Below are positions 29,530-44,167 of a DNA stretch of 64,000 nucleotides, one piece after another. Origin of the DNA: Gimesia sp. (GTDB lineage: Bacteria; Planctomycetota; Planctomycetia; Planctomycetales; Planctomycetaceae). The stretch is taken from assembly GCA_002706765.1 (NCBI GenBank), contig PAJV01000016.1, forward strand, positions 250,148 through 314,147. The letters run 5' to 3'. Each line of letters begins with the position of its first letter. The first letter of the stretch is position 1. The notes under the pieces are model-generated. The model was not told where the DNA came from. It made no database searches and worked only from the letters and a program-made list of their open reading frames with translations. Made by a program: the position numbers and the translations under genes.

Positions 29530-30183
29530 TCACCTGTCGACAACAGTCGCTTTGGTAATGTAATCCAGGCGGGGAAACTCCCGTTTCAGATAGTGATTCC
29601 CCTCGTATTGCAATCTTGCCTGTGTTGGTCCGCGGCCTGCTGGAGAAGCTTCACCATAGCCGGCATACAGCGCCTCCACAATTTTCATGTCGGCTTGAGA
29701 TACGAATCCGAACGGGGCAAATCCATAGCTGTCGAGCCGGCGATTATCATCATAGTTAATGAAGATTTGTGTCGATCTTGAATGCGGCGCCCCCGTCTTG
29801 GCAAACGAGACGTACCCCTTGAGATTGGGTTTGACGACCGGGTCATCCTGGATCGTCCGGTCTCGCCACTTTTTCTGTATTTCGGGATCGCCGTTAATAC
29901 CAAACTGCGCCATGAAGCCATCAATGACGCGAAAAAAAGCACAGTCATTGTAAAATCCGGATTGAACCAGTTTGTAAAACTGATCTGCCCCGTTGGGAGA
30001 CCAGCTGCGGGTCACATCAATATGAAAAGTACCCCGCGTGGTTTCCAGTTTGACACGATAGGTTTCCGGTGCCTGTGCCTGAAGCAGGCTTTGATTTCCC
30101 ATCCAGACAGATGAGAACAGTGTCGCTGCAACTACCAGGAAATGCTTTCTTGATATCACGTTTTTCATTCCTTCTAAAAACAC
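29530..30183 (-). CDS. Exported cyclophilin-type peptidyl-prolyl isomerase
   Basis: The 217-residue protein has an N-terminal signal (FLVVAATLFSSVWM) and a cyclophilin domain: LETTRGTFHIDVTRSWSPNG, FYNDCAFFRVIDGFMAQFG (catalytic Arg in FFRVI), and GYVSFAKTGAPHSRSTQIFI. The start is GTG 30183 or ATG 30168; AGAAGGA touches that ATG too closely, so I keep the longer form. It should help fold envelope proteins. It lies downstream of the secretin gene on the same strand, after a strong terminator. Confidence 0.9.
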   Translation of the reverse strand: MFLEGMKNVISRKHFLVVAATLFSSVWMGNQSLLQAQAPETYRVKLETTRGTFHIDVTRSWSPNGADQFYKLVQSGFYNDCAFFRVIDGFMAQFGINGDPEIQKKWRDRTIQDDPVVKPNLKGYVSFAKTGAPHSRSTQIFINYDDNRRLDSYGFAPFGFVSQADMKIVEALYAGYGEASPAGRGPTQARLQYEGNHYLKREFPRLDYITKATVVDR

Positions 30184-30290
30184 TCAATGAAAATTTATAT
30201 CGGCGAAAGTTTAGTTGAAATCAGGTTTTTATCACAAGGTCGATTCAGAGGCTCTGCCTGAACAGCAGCGTGAATCGGCAGCCGTAAGAA

Positions 30291-30334
30291 TAAAAAAAGC
30301 CGCCGCGAATCAGGGGGGGAGAATTCGCGACGGC
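30291..30334 (-). terminator. Rho-independent terminator of the secretin gene
   Basis: On the minus strand GCCGTCGCGAAT pairs with ATTCGCGGCGGC (one mismatch) around a C-rich loop, then TTTTTTTATT follows. It lies ~95 bases after the secretin stop. Confidence 0.88.
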
Positions 30335-30342
30335 CAGAGCCC

Positions 30343-30420
30343 GGGGCTGCTGACGATCAGCCCCTCTGCAGATCCCGCGATCTGCAACTTCTGGGAGTTG
30401 CCCACGATGGGGACAACTCC
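30343..30420. repeat. Three further stem-loops stacked before the secretin terminator
   Basis: Three perfect hairpins fill the gap between the secretin stop and its terminator. They are GGGGCTG/CAGCCCC (30343-30364), TGCAGATC/GATCTGCA (30367-30386) and GGAGTTG/CAACTCC (30394-30420). With the terminator they make a run of four stems in 130 bases, which could protect the 3' end of the very long mRNA. Confidence 0.6.
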
Positions 30421-30427
30421 GTTTTTC

Positions 30428-35506
<5,079 letters not shown>

Positions 35507-35854
35507 GACTTCCAACTCGCTATCTATTATGGGTAGGATTTTAGTCCGAATTCTGAATTTAGTGCCATACGAGTTTTGCAGGACCAACCAGGATTCCAGA
35601 AAAACGAAACGCTATTGAATGTTTGCCATCGGGCAAAATTTAACAAACGATTGTCAGAGAAATGATAGTGTGATTTGATTTTTTGAGAGTAGAGAGAAGT
35701 GTGTGCGGGTAATAATCGATTTGTCGTTTTCAGGTCAATATGATTTTGACAAATTTTTCAATTTAGTTTGCATGGTTTTCAAAATACTTTTTCAATCTGT
35801 ATTTCACGCAGCAAATCTTAATCTGAGCTTCATATCTGCTCTTTACCGAGCCGC
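35507..35854. other. AT-rich gap between the secretin and parvulin genes
   Basis: These 348 bases are very AT-rich (for example 35690-35780) and should hold the secretin promoter. A 72-codon plus-strand ORF crosses into the parvulin gene and looks spurious. No hairpin with a T-run stands out. Confidence 0.45.
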
Positions 35855-37114
35855 TTACTTTGTAATATTTTCATCTTCCGTTTTATATTCGAACATCGAT
35901 TCGATGATCGCTTTCTCGTAGAGTTTTTCCAGGGTTTCCCTGGAGGCTTTGATACGGGATTCATTCACCATGCTTTGTTCCAGCTTTGACTGGACATCAG
36001 CAAACGGTGTATGCCCGGCTTCTTTACGATCAATGACTTTTACGATCTGAAACGAATCATCCGTTTCGAAGACCTGGCTGGTCTGTCCGATTGGCAGTTG
36101 AAACAGGGCTTCTTCCACTTCCGTTTCAGCCAGGCTGCCTCGACCGGTCCAGCCCCATTGCCCTTTTTTCTCGGCCCGTGGTCCATCAGAATATTTTTCT
36201 GCCAGGGCACCAAAATCTTCGCCTGCCTGCAGTTTATGAATGACTTCATCCAAAACACCGACGGCTTTTTCTTTACCGCCATGCTGGGAATAGCTGATCC
36301 GAATTCGCTGCCAGCGTGCTTTCGCTGGATAGGCATAATCCTCGATATTGGATTTGTAACGTGCCAGAACTTCTTCACGGCTGAAACTGTTTTTCGCTTT
36401 TGCTTTGACAGACATGAACTGAAGCGCGGACTGCTGCTTCATGAACAGTTCTTTCTCCATGTACAGCGAACGCCCCTGCTGGTTCAGTTTTGCTTCCAGT
36501 TCCTGGGGAGAGCCGGCTCCGACACTCTTTTGCAGCTCGGGGATTCTTTCTTCTTCAAATGCTTTGACCAGATGCTCCTGGAGCATATCGAGCTGCTCTT
36601 TTTTGAGAGTGGTTTTCATTTCATGGATGAGCAACTGGCGTTCAATGTGACTTTTCAAATCCCGTTTTACCAGGGCTGTCCGTAATTTCTGATATTCTTC
36701 GGGCGGCATTCTCTGCTCGGCCTGCTTCAATTGAAAATCATAAATGCCGATAATGTCAGAAACAAAAAGAGGAGTCCCGTTGACCATGGCCACCACGGTG
36801 CTGTCTTTTAATTCCTCAACGGAATCATCGATCACACTGGCTGTGGAAGTAGGCGAATCGGAAGTGGATGAGGCAGTGATCACCGGCGTCTCAAACGGAT
36901 TGTCTGATTCCTCGAAATCTCCCTCGATAATATTTTTTCTGTCTTCAGAGCGACTCGCCATCTGCGTGTGTTGCAGCTTCTGCTGTTTGAGCGCAGACTC
37001 CAGACGCGGAGGGGGTGGCCCCAGCACCGGGTTATCGACCTTGGGAGTCGTTTCGCACCCAGAAATGCTGAGAAAAGCCATCATCAATAAATATATTTGC
37101 GCGTAGCGCATCAA
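35855..37114 (-). CDS. SurA/PrsA-like parvulin-type peptidyl-prolyl isomerase lipoprotein
   Basis: The 419-residue protein has a lipoprotein signal (LLMMAFLSISGC) and a disordered linker. A SurA-like chaperone part follows (VVAMVNGTPLFVSDI ...), then a parvulin domain around residues 275-385: ARWQRIRISY, AGEDFGALAEKYSDGPRAEK, GQWGWTGRGSLAETEVEEAL and FQIVKVIDRKEAG. Such proteins escort outer-membrane proteins. Its place next to the secretin gene suggests the secretin may be a client, which is inference. The start is the first ATG of MMRYAQ. Confidence 0.9.
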   Translation of the reverse strand: MMRYAQIYLLMMAFLSISGCETTPKVDNPVLGPPPPRLESALKQQKLQHTQMASRSEDRKNIIEGDFEESDNPFETPVITASSTSDSPTSTASVIDDSVEELKDSTVVAMVNGTPLFVSDIIGIYDFQLKQAEQRMPPEEYQKLRTALVKRDLKSHIERQLLIHEMKTTLKKEQLDMLQEHLVKAFEEERIPELQKSVGAGSPQELEAKLNQQGRSLYMEKELFMKQQSALQFMSVKAKAKNSFSREEVLARYKSNIEDYAYPAKARWQRIRISYSQHGGKEKAVGVLDEVIHKLQAGEDFGALAEKYSDGPRAEKKGQWGWTGRGSLAETEVEEALFQLPIGQTSQVFETDDSFQIVKVIDRKEAGHTPFADVQSKLEQSMVNESRIKASRETLEKLYEKAIIESMFEYKTEDENITK

Positions 37115-37294
37115 GATGCATCCTGCATGATGAACGAATTATTTACCGGGAGTTTGAGAGACAATCTGTAGTCAGGATTTTGAATTCAGCCCGATTTACA
37201 AGGGAGGTGTAAGGATGGGATACTGACTGAATTTTGATCCGCATCATCCTGTTCAGCAGGCAAAACACCTTTCCAAGGCGATCTGATGAACCGA

Positions 37295-40200
37295 TCAGAC
37301 TGATGTGGCAGGATTATAAGCCGGATCAAAAGTTTGTTGCAATACCGTTTTGAGTTCCTGCATCACCTCTTCGGTATTCTCCGCAGATACGGGCAGTGGG
37401 ATGTAGGCGGATTTCTGATCTACAATCCGGACGGGAATCCGGCCCTGATTGCTTTTTGCCAAAGCCAGTATGTGATTTTTGTCCCGATAACCCAGCACAG
37501 CGAAGTTATTTTCCAGGCGAATACTGTCGACCTGCCACCGCTGTGACAGGATTTGTAATTCTTTCAAAATCAATAATTGTCTCGCAGGATGCGGAATGGA
37601 GCCAAATCGATCTTCCATTTCTTCCTCAAGGGCAGTCAGTTCCTCAAGCGAACGCACCGCGGACAGTTTTCGATAGATTTCAATTTTGATGCGGCCGGGG
37701 GGAATGTAATCCGAAGGCAAATACGCTGTGCAAGGCAGGTCAATCGCCACATGATGGTGTTCGCGAATGGGTTCATTTTTCAGCTTCCTGCAGGCATTTT
37801 CCAGTAACTGACAATACAGCTCATAACCGACGGCTGCGATGTGTCCGCTCTGTTCGGTTCCCAGGATATTTCCGGCTCCGCGAATCTCCAGATCGCGCAT
37901 GGCAATTTTGAACCCGGCCCCCAGCTCACTGTATTCTTCAATCGCCTTTAAGCGTTTGGCAGCAATCGAGGTCAGAATCTGCCCGTCGCGGAGCAGCAGA
38001 TAGCAGTAGGCCCGATGATGCGACCGCCCGACCCGACCCCGCAACTGGTGCAGATCGGATAAGCCATGGTTACCGGCATCATGAATAAAAATTGTATTGG
38101 CATTGGGAATATCCAGACCGCTTTCAATAATCGTGGTGCAGACAAAAATGTCTACCTTGCCGGAAACGAAATTCAACATCGCCGCTTCCAGTTCCGACTC
38201 TTTCATCTGCCCGTGTCCAATCCCGATACTCGCTTCCGGTACGATTTGCTGGATTCGATCGGCGTATTTCTGCAGATCATGCACGCGATTATGCACAAAA
38301 TAAACCTGGCCATTGCGGTTCAGTTCCCGGACCATCGCATGTCGAATCAATTCGGGATCAAAGCGGGTGATTCTGGTTTCAATGGGAACACGATCGCGGG
38401 GCGCTGTCGTCAGGTTGGAAATATCACGAATGCCCAGCAGCGACATATGCAATGTGCGCGGAACCGGTGTGGCGCTCAACGTGAGCACGTCGATCTGCAG
38501 CCTGAGATGTTTCAGCCTCTCTTTGGCTTCCACACCGAACCGCTGCTCTTCATCAATGATCAACAGACCCAGATCTTTAAATTTGATATCCTTCTGAATC
38601 AGCCGATGTGTGCCAATCACCAGGTCCACGCTGCCCGCGGCCATGCCCTCCAGAATCGCCCGCTGTTCTTTTTTTGATTTGAAACGGGACAGCCCTTCAA
38701 TGGTAATGGGGTAATCAGCCATTCGCTCACTGAAAGTCCGGGTATGCTGTTCTGCGAGCACCGTGGTCGGCACGAGGACGGCCACCTGTTTACCGGCATC
38801 AATGGCTTTGAAAGCAGCGCGAATGGCGACTTCCGTTTTTCCATAGCCGACATCGCCACAGATCAGTCGATCCATGGGCTGTGCCCGTTCCATGTCATGC
38901 CGTACATCGCTGATGGCGTGCAACTGGTCGGAAGTCTCGGTATAGGGAAACGACGCTTCAAACTCTTTCTGCCAGTGGCTGTCAGGAGGATAGGAAATAC
39001 CGGGTTGACCCGAGCGCTGCGCCTGCAGACGCAGCATGTCGCTGGCCATATCCCGAACCGCTTCTGCCGCTTTTGCTTTTTTGCTGGCCCAGCTTTTCGT
39101 ACCCAGCTTTGACAACTGCGGTACATGTTTGCCTCCGCCAATATATTTCTGAACCAGATGGACCAGTGAAACGGGCACGTACATCTGCACTTTATCACGA
39201 AACTCCAGGGAGAGATGTTCTTCCCGATACCCTTCCTTATCCAGCAGTTCCAGGCCTCGGAAGCGGGCAATCCCATGTGATAGATGAACAACGAAATCAC
39301 CGACGTTCAAATCCAGGAAACTGTCAATCGCCCGACTCTCAACTTTGCGTTTCCGGGGCTTATGCCTGATATCAGCCCGGCCAAACAGTTCGTGATCACT
39401 CAGCACCACCAGGTGCTCGGGGACGATACGAAATCCCAGCGCCAGGTTTCCAATACAGGTTTTCACGCGGCGGGATAAATCCAGTTCAGACTCATCCAGA
39501 AGTTCCTGCAGACGATCCTGCTCTCCCTGGTTGTGACAGCAGACCAGCACGGTATCCTGCGGCCCCGTAATCGACGCCAGTTCTTCCAGCATTTCTGATT
39601 TGGCGCGGGTAAACCGTTCTACTGATTCGATCTGCAGATGGCAGGAGATTTCGGTCGATCCTGCAGAAATCGGAGCAATCGTCACCGAGGGAAAATCAGT
39701 GCAGCGCGACATGGTCGAAGGCACACTGAACAGTCCGCGCGGATTTTCCAGACGATCCAGATAACGCTTACCTTCATCAATCAACTCGGGCAGTTCAACC
39801 AATGCAATACACGCATCAGGGGGCAGGTTATCCAGCAGACTTTCCGATGCGGTGCCGTCTTCATCGCGCGCAGGAGTATGAGGCTGCCTGTCGGAGCGGT
39901 CTGCGGGGACAGGCGAAATCAGCGTGAGGTCAACCTGTTGACAGGTCTCAAGTGTACGCTGTGTTTCCGTATCAAACTGCCTGATCGATTCCACTTCATC
40001 CCCGAAGAATTCAATGCGAATCGGTAAAGCGGAATCCGGCGAATAAATATCCAGGATGCCGCCATGCATACTGAATTCGCCGGGAAGCTCGATCGCCGTG
40101 GTCCGTTCAAAGCCACGCTCCAGCAACCATTTCATGAAGGAATCAGTATCGATTTCATCACCAACCTGAATGCGGCGCGTCGCTTCCTTCCGCTGTTGCC

Positions 40201-40732
40201 GGCTGGGCACAGGCTGCAGCAGAGCCGGAAATGATGTGACGATGACTAGAGGAGTCGAGGCAGATTCTCCCGACTGCTGCAACTGACTGAGTACCCGCAG
40301 ACGCCCTCCGAAAACCGCATCGGCTACATCATGTTCGTCCGGGAGTGTCTCCCAGGCAGGAAAGATCTCGGGAATCGTTCCCATAAAGCTGGCCAGGTCC
40401 CCGGAAAATTCGTCGATTTCCGAGAGACGTGGAAGCACAATCAGCAGCACGGAATCCAGGGCGGCAGCAACACAGGCTGCCGTCAGCGCGCATGATCCTC
40501 CCCAGGCTCCGTCAATCGTCCCACTCTGTCCGGATCGTAAAGCCGCTGTCACTGCGGCAAAACCATCGCTGCGACTGAGGACGGGAACCAGATCCTGCAT
40601 CGACTCAATCTGACTGTCGCCGTGTGTTATCATATGCGAGAATATTTTAGCAGGCGGTACTGAATTGTCACGTGCCTGCTGCCGAAAAACTGTTTCTGCT
40701 GTTCGATTTGGGTCAATTCGGCGTGACTTCAT
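37295..40732 (-). CDS. mfd: Transcription-repair coupling factor Mfd
   Basis: Up to 1,145 residues, the normal length for Mfd. It removes RNA polymerase stalled at lesions and recruits UvrA. It has a UvrB-homology N-terminus, the RNAP-interacting CarD-like domain (LNVGDFVVHLSHGIARFRGL), and the SF2 translocase (GDVGYGKTEVAIRAAF Walker A, IIDEEQRFGV Walker B, TLSATPVPRTL, HQLRGRVGRS). The C-terminal TRCF domain is present. Start choice is open: ATG 40732 or ATG 40633 (MITHGDSQIE); neither has a good ribosome site. It is divergent from aroB. Confidence 0.96.
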   Translation of the reverse strand: MKSRRIDPNRTAETVFRQQARDNSVPPAKIFSHMITHGDSQIESMQDLVPVLSRSDGFAAVTAALRSGQSGTIDGAWGGSCALTAACVAAALDSVLLIVLPRLSEIDEFSGDLASFMGTIPEIFPAWETLPDEHDVADAVFGGRLRVLSQLQQSGESASTPLVIVTSFPALLQPVPSRQQRKEATRRIQVGDEIDTDSFMKWLLERGFERTTAIELPGEFSMHGGILDIYSPDSALPIRIEFFGDEVESIRQFDTETQRTLETCQQVDLTLISPVPADRSDRQPHTPARDEDGTASESLLDNLPPDACIALVELPELIDEGKRYLDRLENPRGLFSVPSTMSRCTDFPSVTIAPISAGSTEISCHLQIESVERFTRAKSEMLEELASITGPQDTVLVCCHNQGEQDRLQELLDESELDLSRRVKTCIGNLALGFRIVPEHLVVLSDHELFGRADIRHKPRKRKVESRAIDSFLDLNVGDFVVHLSHGIARFRGLELLDKEGYREEHLSLEFRDKVQMYVPVSLVHLVQKYIGGGKHVPQLSKLGTKSWASKKAKAAEAVRDMASDMLRLQAQRSGQPGISYPPDSHWQKEFEASFPYTETSDQLHAISDVRHDMERAQPMDRLICGDVGYGKTEVAIRAAFKAIDAGKQVAVLVPTTVLAEQHTRTFSERMADYPITIEGLSRFKSKKEQRAILEGMAAGSVDLVIGTHRLIQKDIKFKDLGLLIIDEEQRFGVEAKERLKHLRLQIDVLTLSATPVPRTLHMSLLGIRDISNLTTAPRDRVPIETRITRFDPELIRHAMVRELNRNGQVYFVHNRVHDLQKYADRIQQIVPEASIGIGHGQMKESELEAAMLNFVSGKVDIFVCTTIIESGLDIPNANTIFIHDAGNHGLSDLHQLRGRVGRSHHRAYCYLLLRDGQILTSIAAKRLKAIEEYSELGAGFKIAMRDLEIRGAGNILGTEQSGHIAAVGYELYCQLLENACRKLKNEPIREHHHVAIDLPCTAYLPSDYIPPGRIKIEIYRKLSAVRSLEELTALEEEMEDRFGSIPHPARQLLILKELQILSQRWQVDSIRLENNFAVLGYRDKNHILALAKSNQGRIPVRIVDQKSAYIPLPVSAENTEEVMQELKTVLQQTFDPAYNPATSV

Positions 40733-40840
40733 CCTGCCGCAGAGTTACGATAGACGTCTGTTGAATCAGTTGGCTGTGTCCCTGTTCAAAATGGTTTTCA
40801 GTCGGCTGCTTACCCGATTTTCCAGTACGAAGGATGTAAA

Positions 40841-42013
40841 GTGTCTGAAAGTTTAGATGTCAATGTCGCCCTGGGTCCACGCAGTTACCATATTTCGGTG
40901 GTCAGCAATCAGTTTGCTCAGTTTGCTGATACACTGGAAACCTGGATGAATCAGAATCCCGCCTACCGGAATGCGCTGGCGGAGGGCAGTAAGACCGCAT
41001 TGATCATCACAGACCGGAATCTGTCAACACTGCACACACCCCACATCGAAACCAGCCTGCAAGCAAAGGGCTGGAAATTTGAAACCGCGATCATTGAACC
41101 GGGTGAAAAATCAAAATCTCTGGAAGTGATTTCCAGCCTGTATGACAAACTGGTCGCGATGAAGGCAGATCGACAGACCGTCGTGATCGCCGTGGGTGGC
41201 GGCGTGACAGGTGATGCCGCCGGTTTTGTGGCAGCAACTTATGTCCGTGGTCTCCCCTTTGTCCAGGTTCCGACCTCACTGCTGGCACATGTCGACAGCT
41301 CCGTGGGAGGCAAAGTCGGGGTCAACCATCCCCAGGCTAAAAACCTGATCGGCGCGTTCTATCAGCCGCTGGGTGTCTTCATTGATACTTCGACTCTGGA
41401 AACACTGCCTCCGAGGGATTACCGCAGTGGCCTGGCAGAAGTGGTGAAGTATGGCGTGATTCTGGATTCCCGCTTCTTTCAATATCTCGAACAGAACATC
41501 GAAGCGCTGAACAAGCGCGATCCCGAGGTCCTGCGTCACGTAATCGCCCGTAGCTGTGAACTCAAGGCAGAAGTGGTGGAACAGGATGAGCATGAACGTT
41601 CCGGATTGCGTGCCATTTTGAATTATGGACACACCTTTGCGCATGCTTTTGAAGCGCTTTGCGGATACGGGGAACTGATGCATGGCGAAGCGGTTTCCAT
41701 AGGCATGATCTATGCCAGCTATCTCGCTGAGAAACTGGAACTGATTTCCCACCAGGATACGGAGCGTCAAATCAAATTGCTGGAAGCCCTGGGTTTACCG
41801 GTACTTCTTCCCAAGGGGACCCGGTTGGATGCAGACCAGATTATTGACCGGATGAAACTCGATAAAAAAACCGTGGGGGGCAAACTGCGATTTGTACTGC
41901 CTACCAGTCTGGGCCGCGTGGAAGTCTTCAAAGAAATCCCGGAAAGTCTGGTCCGGGAAGTTCTGGAAGAACTGGCTCATCCTGCCGCTGCCGAAGATGA
42001 TTTTCAAATCTGA
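40841..42013 (+). CDS. aroB: 3-dehydroquinate synthase
   Basis: This 390-residue enzyme makes 3-dehydroquinate from DAHP in the shikimate pathway, using NAD and a metal. Visible motifs are EPGEKSKSLE, AVGGGVTGDAAGFVAATYVR (NAD loop), VPTSLLAHVDSSVGGKVGVN (metal/substrate region), and GLRAILNYGHTFAHAFEAL with the zinc His. It starts at GTG 40841, supported by GAAGGA about 7 bases upstream. Divergent from mfd with ~110 bp between. No other aro gene is in the window. Confidence 0.96.
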   Translation: MSESLDVNVALGPRSYHISVVSNQFAQFADTLETWMNQNPAYRNALAEGSKTALIITDRNLSTLHTPHIETSLQAKGWKFETAIIEPGEKSKSLEVISSLYDKLVAMKADRQTVVIAVGGGVTGDAAGFVAATYVRGLPFVQVPTSLLAHVDSSVGGKVGVNHPQAKNLIGAFYQPLGVFIDTSTLETLPPRDYRSGLAEVVKYGVILDSRFFQYLEQNIEALNKRDPEVLRHVIARSCELKAEVVEQDEHERSGLRAILNYGHTFAHAFEALCGYGELMHGEAVSIGMIYASYLAEKLELISHQDTERQIKLLEALGLPVLLPKGTRLDADQIIDRMKLDKKTVGGKLRFVLPTSLGRVEVFKEIPESLVREVLEELAHPAAAEDDFQI

Positions 42014-42426
42014 CGGTTGATCTCTGCAAAAACCCTGCGGGGCACATCTCATTTCCCACGGTTTTTCCCGTCGCAACAGCAGTTGAGGCCTGTTGGTTTT
42101 GAGGAATCGCTTCAACGTTTTCGCTGCACCTTAAGGGAAATCCCTCAAATTGCATGCATCATAAACCGAACCAAAACGGACTGATTTATCCAAAACCGTG
42201 AATTTGCTGGCGATTTTACTCTCCCAAACGATACAGGTTGCAGAGTCCCTAAAAAAACAAAATCGTCTTGCCGCTGTTTCCGATGATCTTTGATCATTTC
42301 TGAAAATGGAAACTAACCTTAGCTGTAGGCCTGCTGACAATTTCTCTGAATCGCTGCGCCACAGTAGAGCTGCCTGTGCCGCGACACCAGTTTGCGCTGC
42401 GCGATTTCCCGCTAAGGAAAAATTAA
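42014..42426. other. Intergenic region before the HPt gene
   Basis: These 413 bases contain only short shadow ORFs. There is no clear terminator after aroB and no recognised regulatory motif. GCTAAGGAAAAATTAA just before 42427 provides a weak AAGGA ribosome site. Confidence 0.45.
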
Positions 42427-42810
42427 ATGATGAATACAAACACAACAAGCAACACAGGACAGTGGCGACTGATTGACGGCGACCGGATTCTGGATATGGC
42501 AATGGGAGATACGGAGTTTCTTGCGGAATTAATCGAGCTGTTTATGAGTACGGTTCCCGAGCAGATGTGTGAGATCGGTCTGGCCATCGAACGGAAACAG
42601 GCAGAGACCCTGGCGATCACGGCACATGGTTTCAAAGGAACCGTCGCAAACTACACCAGAGAAGAGCCCTTTCGGCTGTTACAGACATTAGAAGACGATG
42701 GAAAGTCAAATCAACTACAGGATGCTTCTATCAGTTATGCAGCTCTGGAAAACGAAATGCAGGAACTGATTAGTGAACTGAATATGCTGATGGCACAGGT
42801 GTGCCGTTAA
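42427..42810 (+). CDS. Stand-alone HPt (histidine phosphotransfer) protein
   Basis: The 127-residue all-helical protein has the HPt core AITAHGFKGTVANY with phospho-His H67 followed by the usual Lys-Gly. Upstream helix residues (GDTEFLAELIELFM) also fit. It should shuttle phosphate between a hybrid kinase and a receiver. The next gene, 48 bp away, is a receiver protein, an obvious partner. No kinase is adjacent. Confidence 0.88.
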   Translation: MMNTNTTSNTGQWRLIDGDRILDMAMGDTEFLAELIELFMSTVPEQMCEIGLAIERKQAETLAITAHGFKGTVANYTREEPFRLLQTLEDDGKSNQLQDASISYAALENEMQELISELNMLMAQVCR

Positions 42811-42858
42811 AAAAGTTTTATACCCGCTAAACCTGGTTTTAAACCAAAGGCTGATGTA

Positions 42859-43452
42859 ATGAAAATTTTAGTTGTCGATGATGTCGGCTATACCTGCCAC
42901 TTTCATGCTCGACTTATTGAAAAATTCGGTTATCGATGTTGTTCAGCGACTTCAGGCTTTGAGGCCCTGAACCTTCTGAAAACAGATAATGATATTAATA
43001 TTGTCATTACAGACCTGATGATGCGCGGCATGGATGGCGTCGATTTATACAAAGAAGCCCAGCACCTGGAACGCTTCACGGACGACGGACAACTGGATCC
43101 GCCCCAGTTCATTCTCATGACCGCATTGCGCCTGGAAAAAAATTCCAACGACAAAGATGTACAACGGCTCAAACTGGCGAAGGAACTGGGAATTGACAAA
43201 ATCATGTTTAAGCCACTGGATCAGGATGAACTGCGGGAAACATTGAAAGATATGTTGATGGGCGCTCCGGAAGGTTCCATTACGTCGCAAACCGTCGATT
43301 TATATACGCCAGCGCAAAAGATTAAAGACGCGGTCAATGATATTATCGAATCAGGAAATTCCACGGCCGCAGAGCAGTTTATTGAATGCCTGAATGGTGA
43401 AGTCCATCATCTTCAGGAATTTCTGTCAAAGCTGGAAACGGTTCAGAATTAA
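42859..43452 (+). CDS. Response-regulator receiver protein with extra C-terminal helical domain
   Basis: The 197-residue protein starts with a complete receiver: VVDDVG (D7, D8), phosphoacceptor D52 in VITDLMMRG, T88 in LMTAL, and K118 in FKPLD. Residues ~140-197 form a helical tail (LYTPAQKIKDAVNDIIESG) with no DNA-binding domain, so output is probably by protein contact. It follows the HPt gene and precedes a PilZ gene. A close paralogue at 57140 has Glu at position 52. Confidence 0.9.
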   Translation: MKILVVDDVGYTCHFHARLIEKFGYRCCSATSGFEALNLLKTDNDINIVITDLMMRGMDGVDLYKEAQHLERFTDDGQLDPPQFILMTALRLEKNSNDKDVQRLKLAKELGIDKIMFKPLDQDELRETLKDMLMGAPEGSITSQTVDLYTPAQKIKDAVNDIIESGNSTAAEQFIECLNGEVHHLQEFLSKLETVQN

Positions 43453-43627
43453 ATACTTGATTTACACCATTCCATGACAGTACATCAAATTTTATTGATT
43501 CATTACAGGAGGGATTTGACTGCACCAATTCCAGACCTATAGTTGTGATAGTCCTATACAAACCTGACCGTTTTTAAGAATTATTGGGCAACAACTAAAT
43601 ATTCAAATCTTTAAATGGGCCTCTCCC

Positions 43628-44035
43628 ATGAGTCTAATTAATCTGGAACAATACTCTGTCAAACAGAACCGGGCCATCTCACGTGTTCTGGATACACTGG
43701 ATCGTATCGATCAACGCACTGGTGTGCACTATTCCAACAAAAGGTCGCATGAGCGTAAAGACTTCCGGGGAGTTGTGTGGATTTCACTGCCGGACAGCGA
43801 TGCTGCCGATGACCAGGAATCCACAACCATCAAAGTCTGGGCACGCTCCATCTCCCAGTCGGGGCTCTCCTTCATTTATCCCTTCCCCATCTATCGGAAC
43901 AATATTCTGGTAGGAGTTCCCGTTCAGGGTTCACAGGTCACCTGGTTTCGTTCAGAAATTGTCAGGCAAAAAGAGATTGAAGAAGAACAGTTCTTTGAAT
44001 TCGGAGTTCGCTTTCTGGGTAAAGTGACTGCCTGA
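43628..44035 (+). CDS. PilZ-domain protein
   Basis: The 135-residue protein has a short helical start and a PilZ-like barrel. ERKDFRG gives the R-x3-R arginine motif that binds c-di-GMP in the family. ARSISQSGLSF stands where D/N-x-S-x2-G is expected; the first position is Ser, so binding may be weaker. SLPDSDAADDQE looks like an inserted loop. It sits after the HPt and receiver genes, which suggests a c-di-GMP-responsive output of the same circuit. Confidence 0.8.
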   Translation: MSLINLEQYSVKQNRAISRVLDTLDRIDQRTGVHYSNKRSHERKDFRGVVWISLPDSDAADDQESTTIKVWARSISQSGLSFIYPFPIYRNNILVGVPVQGSQVTWFRSEIVRQKEIEEEQFFEFGVRFLGKVTA

Positions 44036-44167
44036 ATCGATTTCAAAGGTGGTCTCCGGTTGGATTTCAAGTGCCGGGGAAGATATGATTCTCAACAGAT
44101 CATCAGCAGCAGACAGAGCTGTCGCCAATCATTGAATCGACTGAAATAAACGGGAAACATACCGGTA

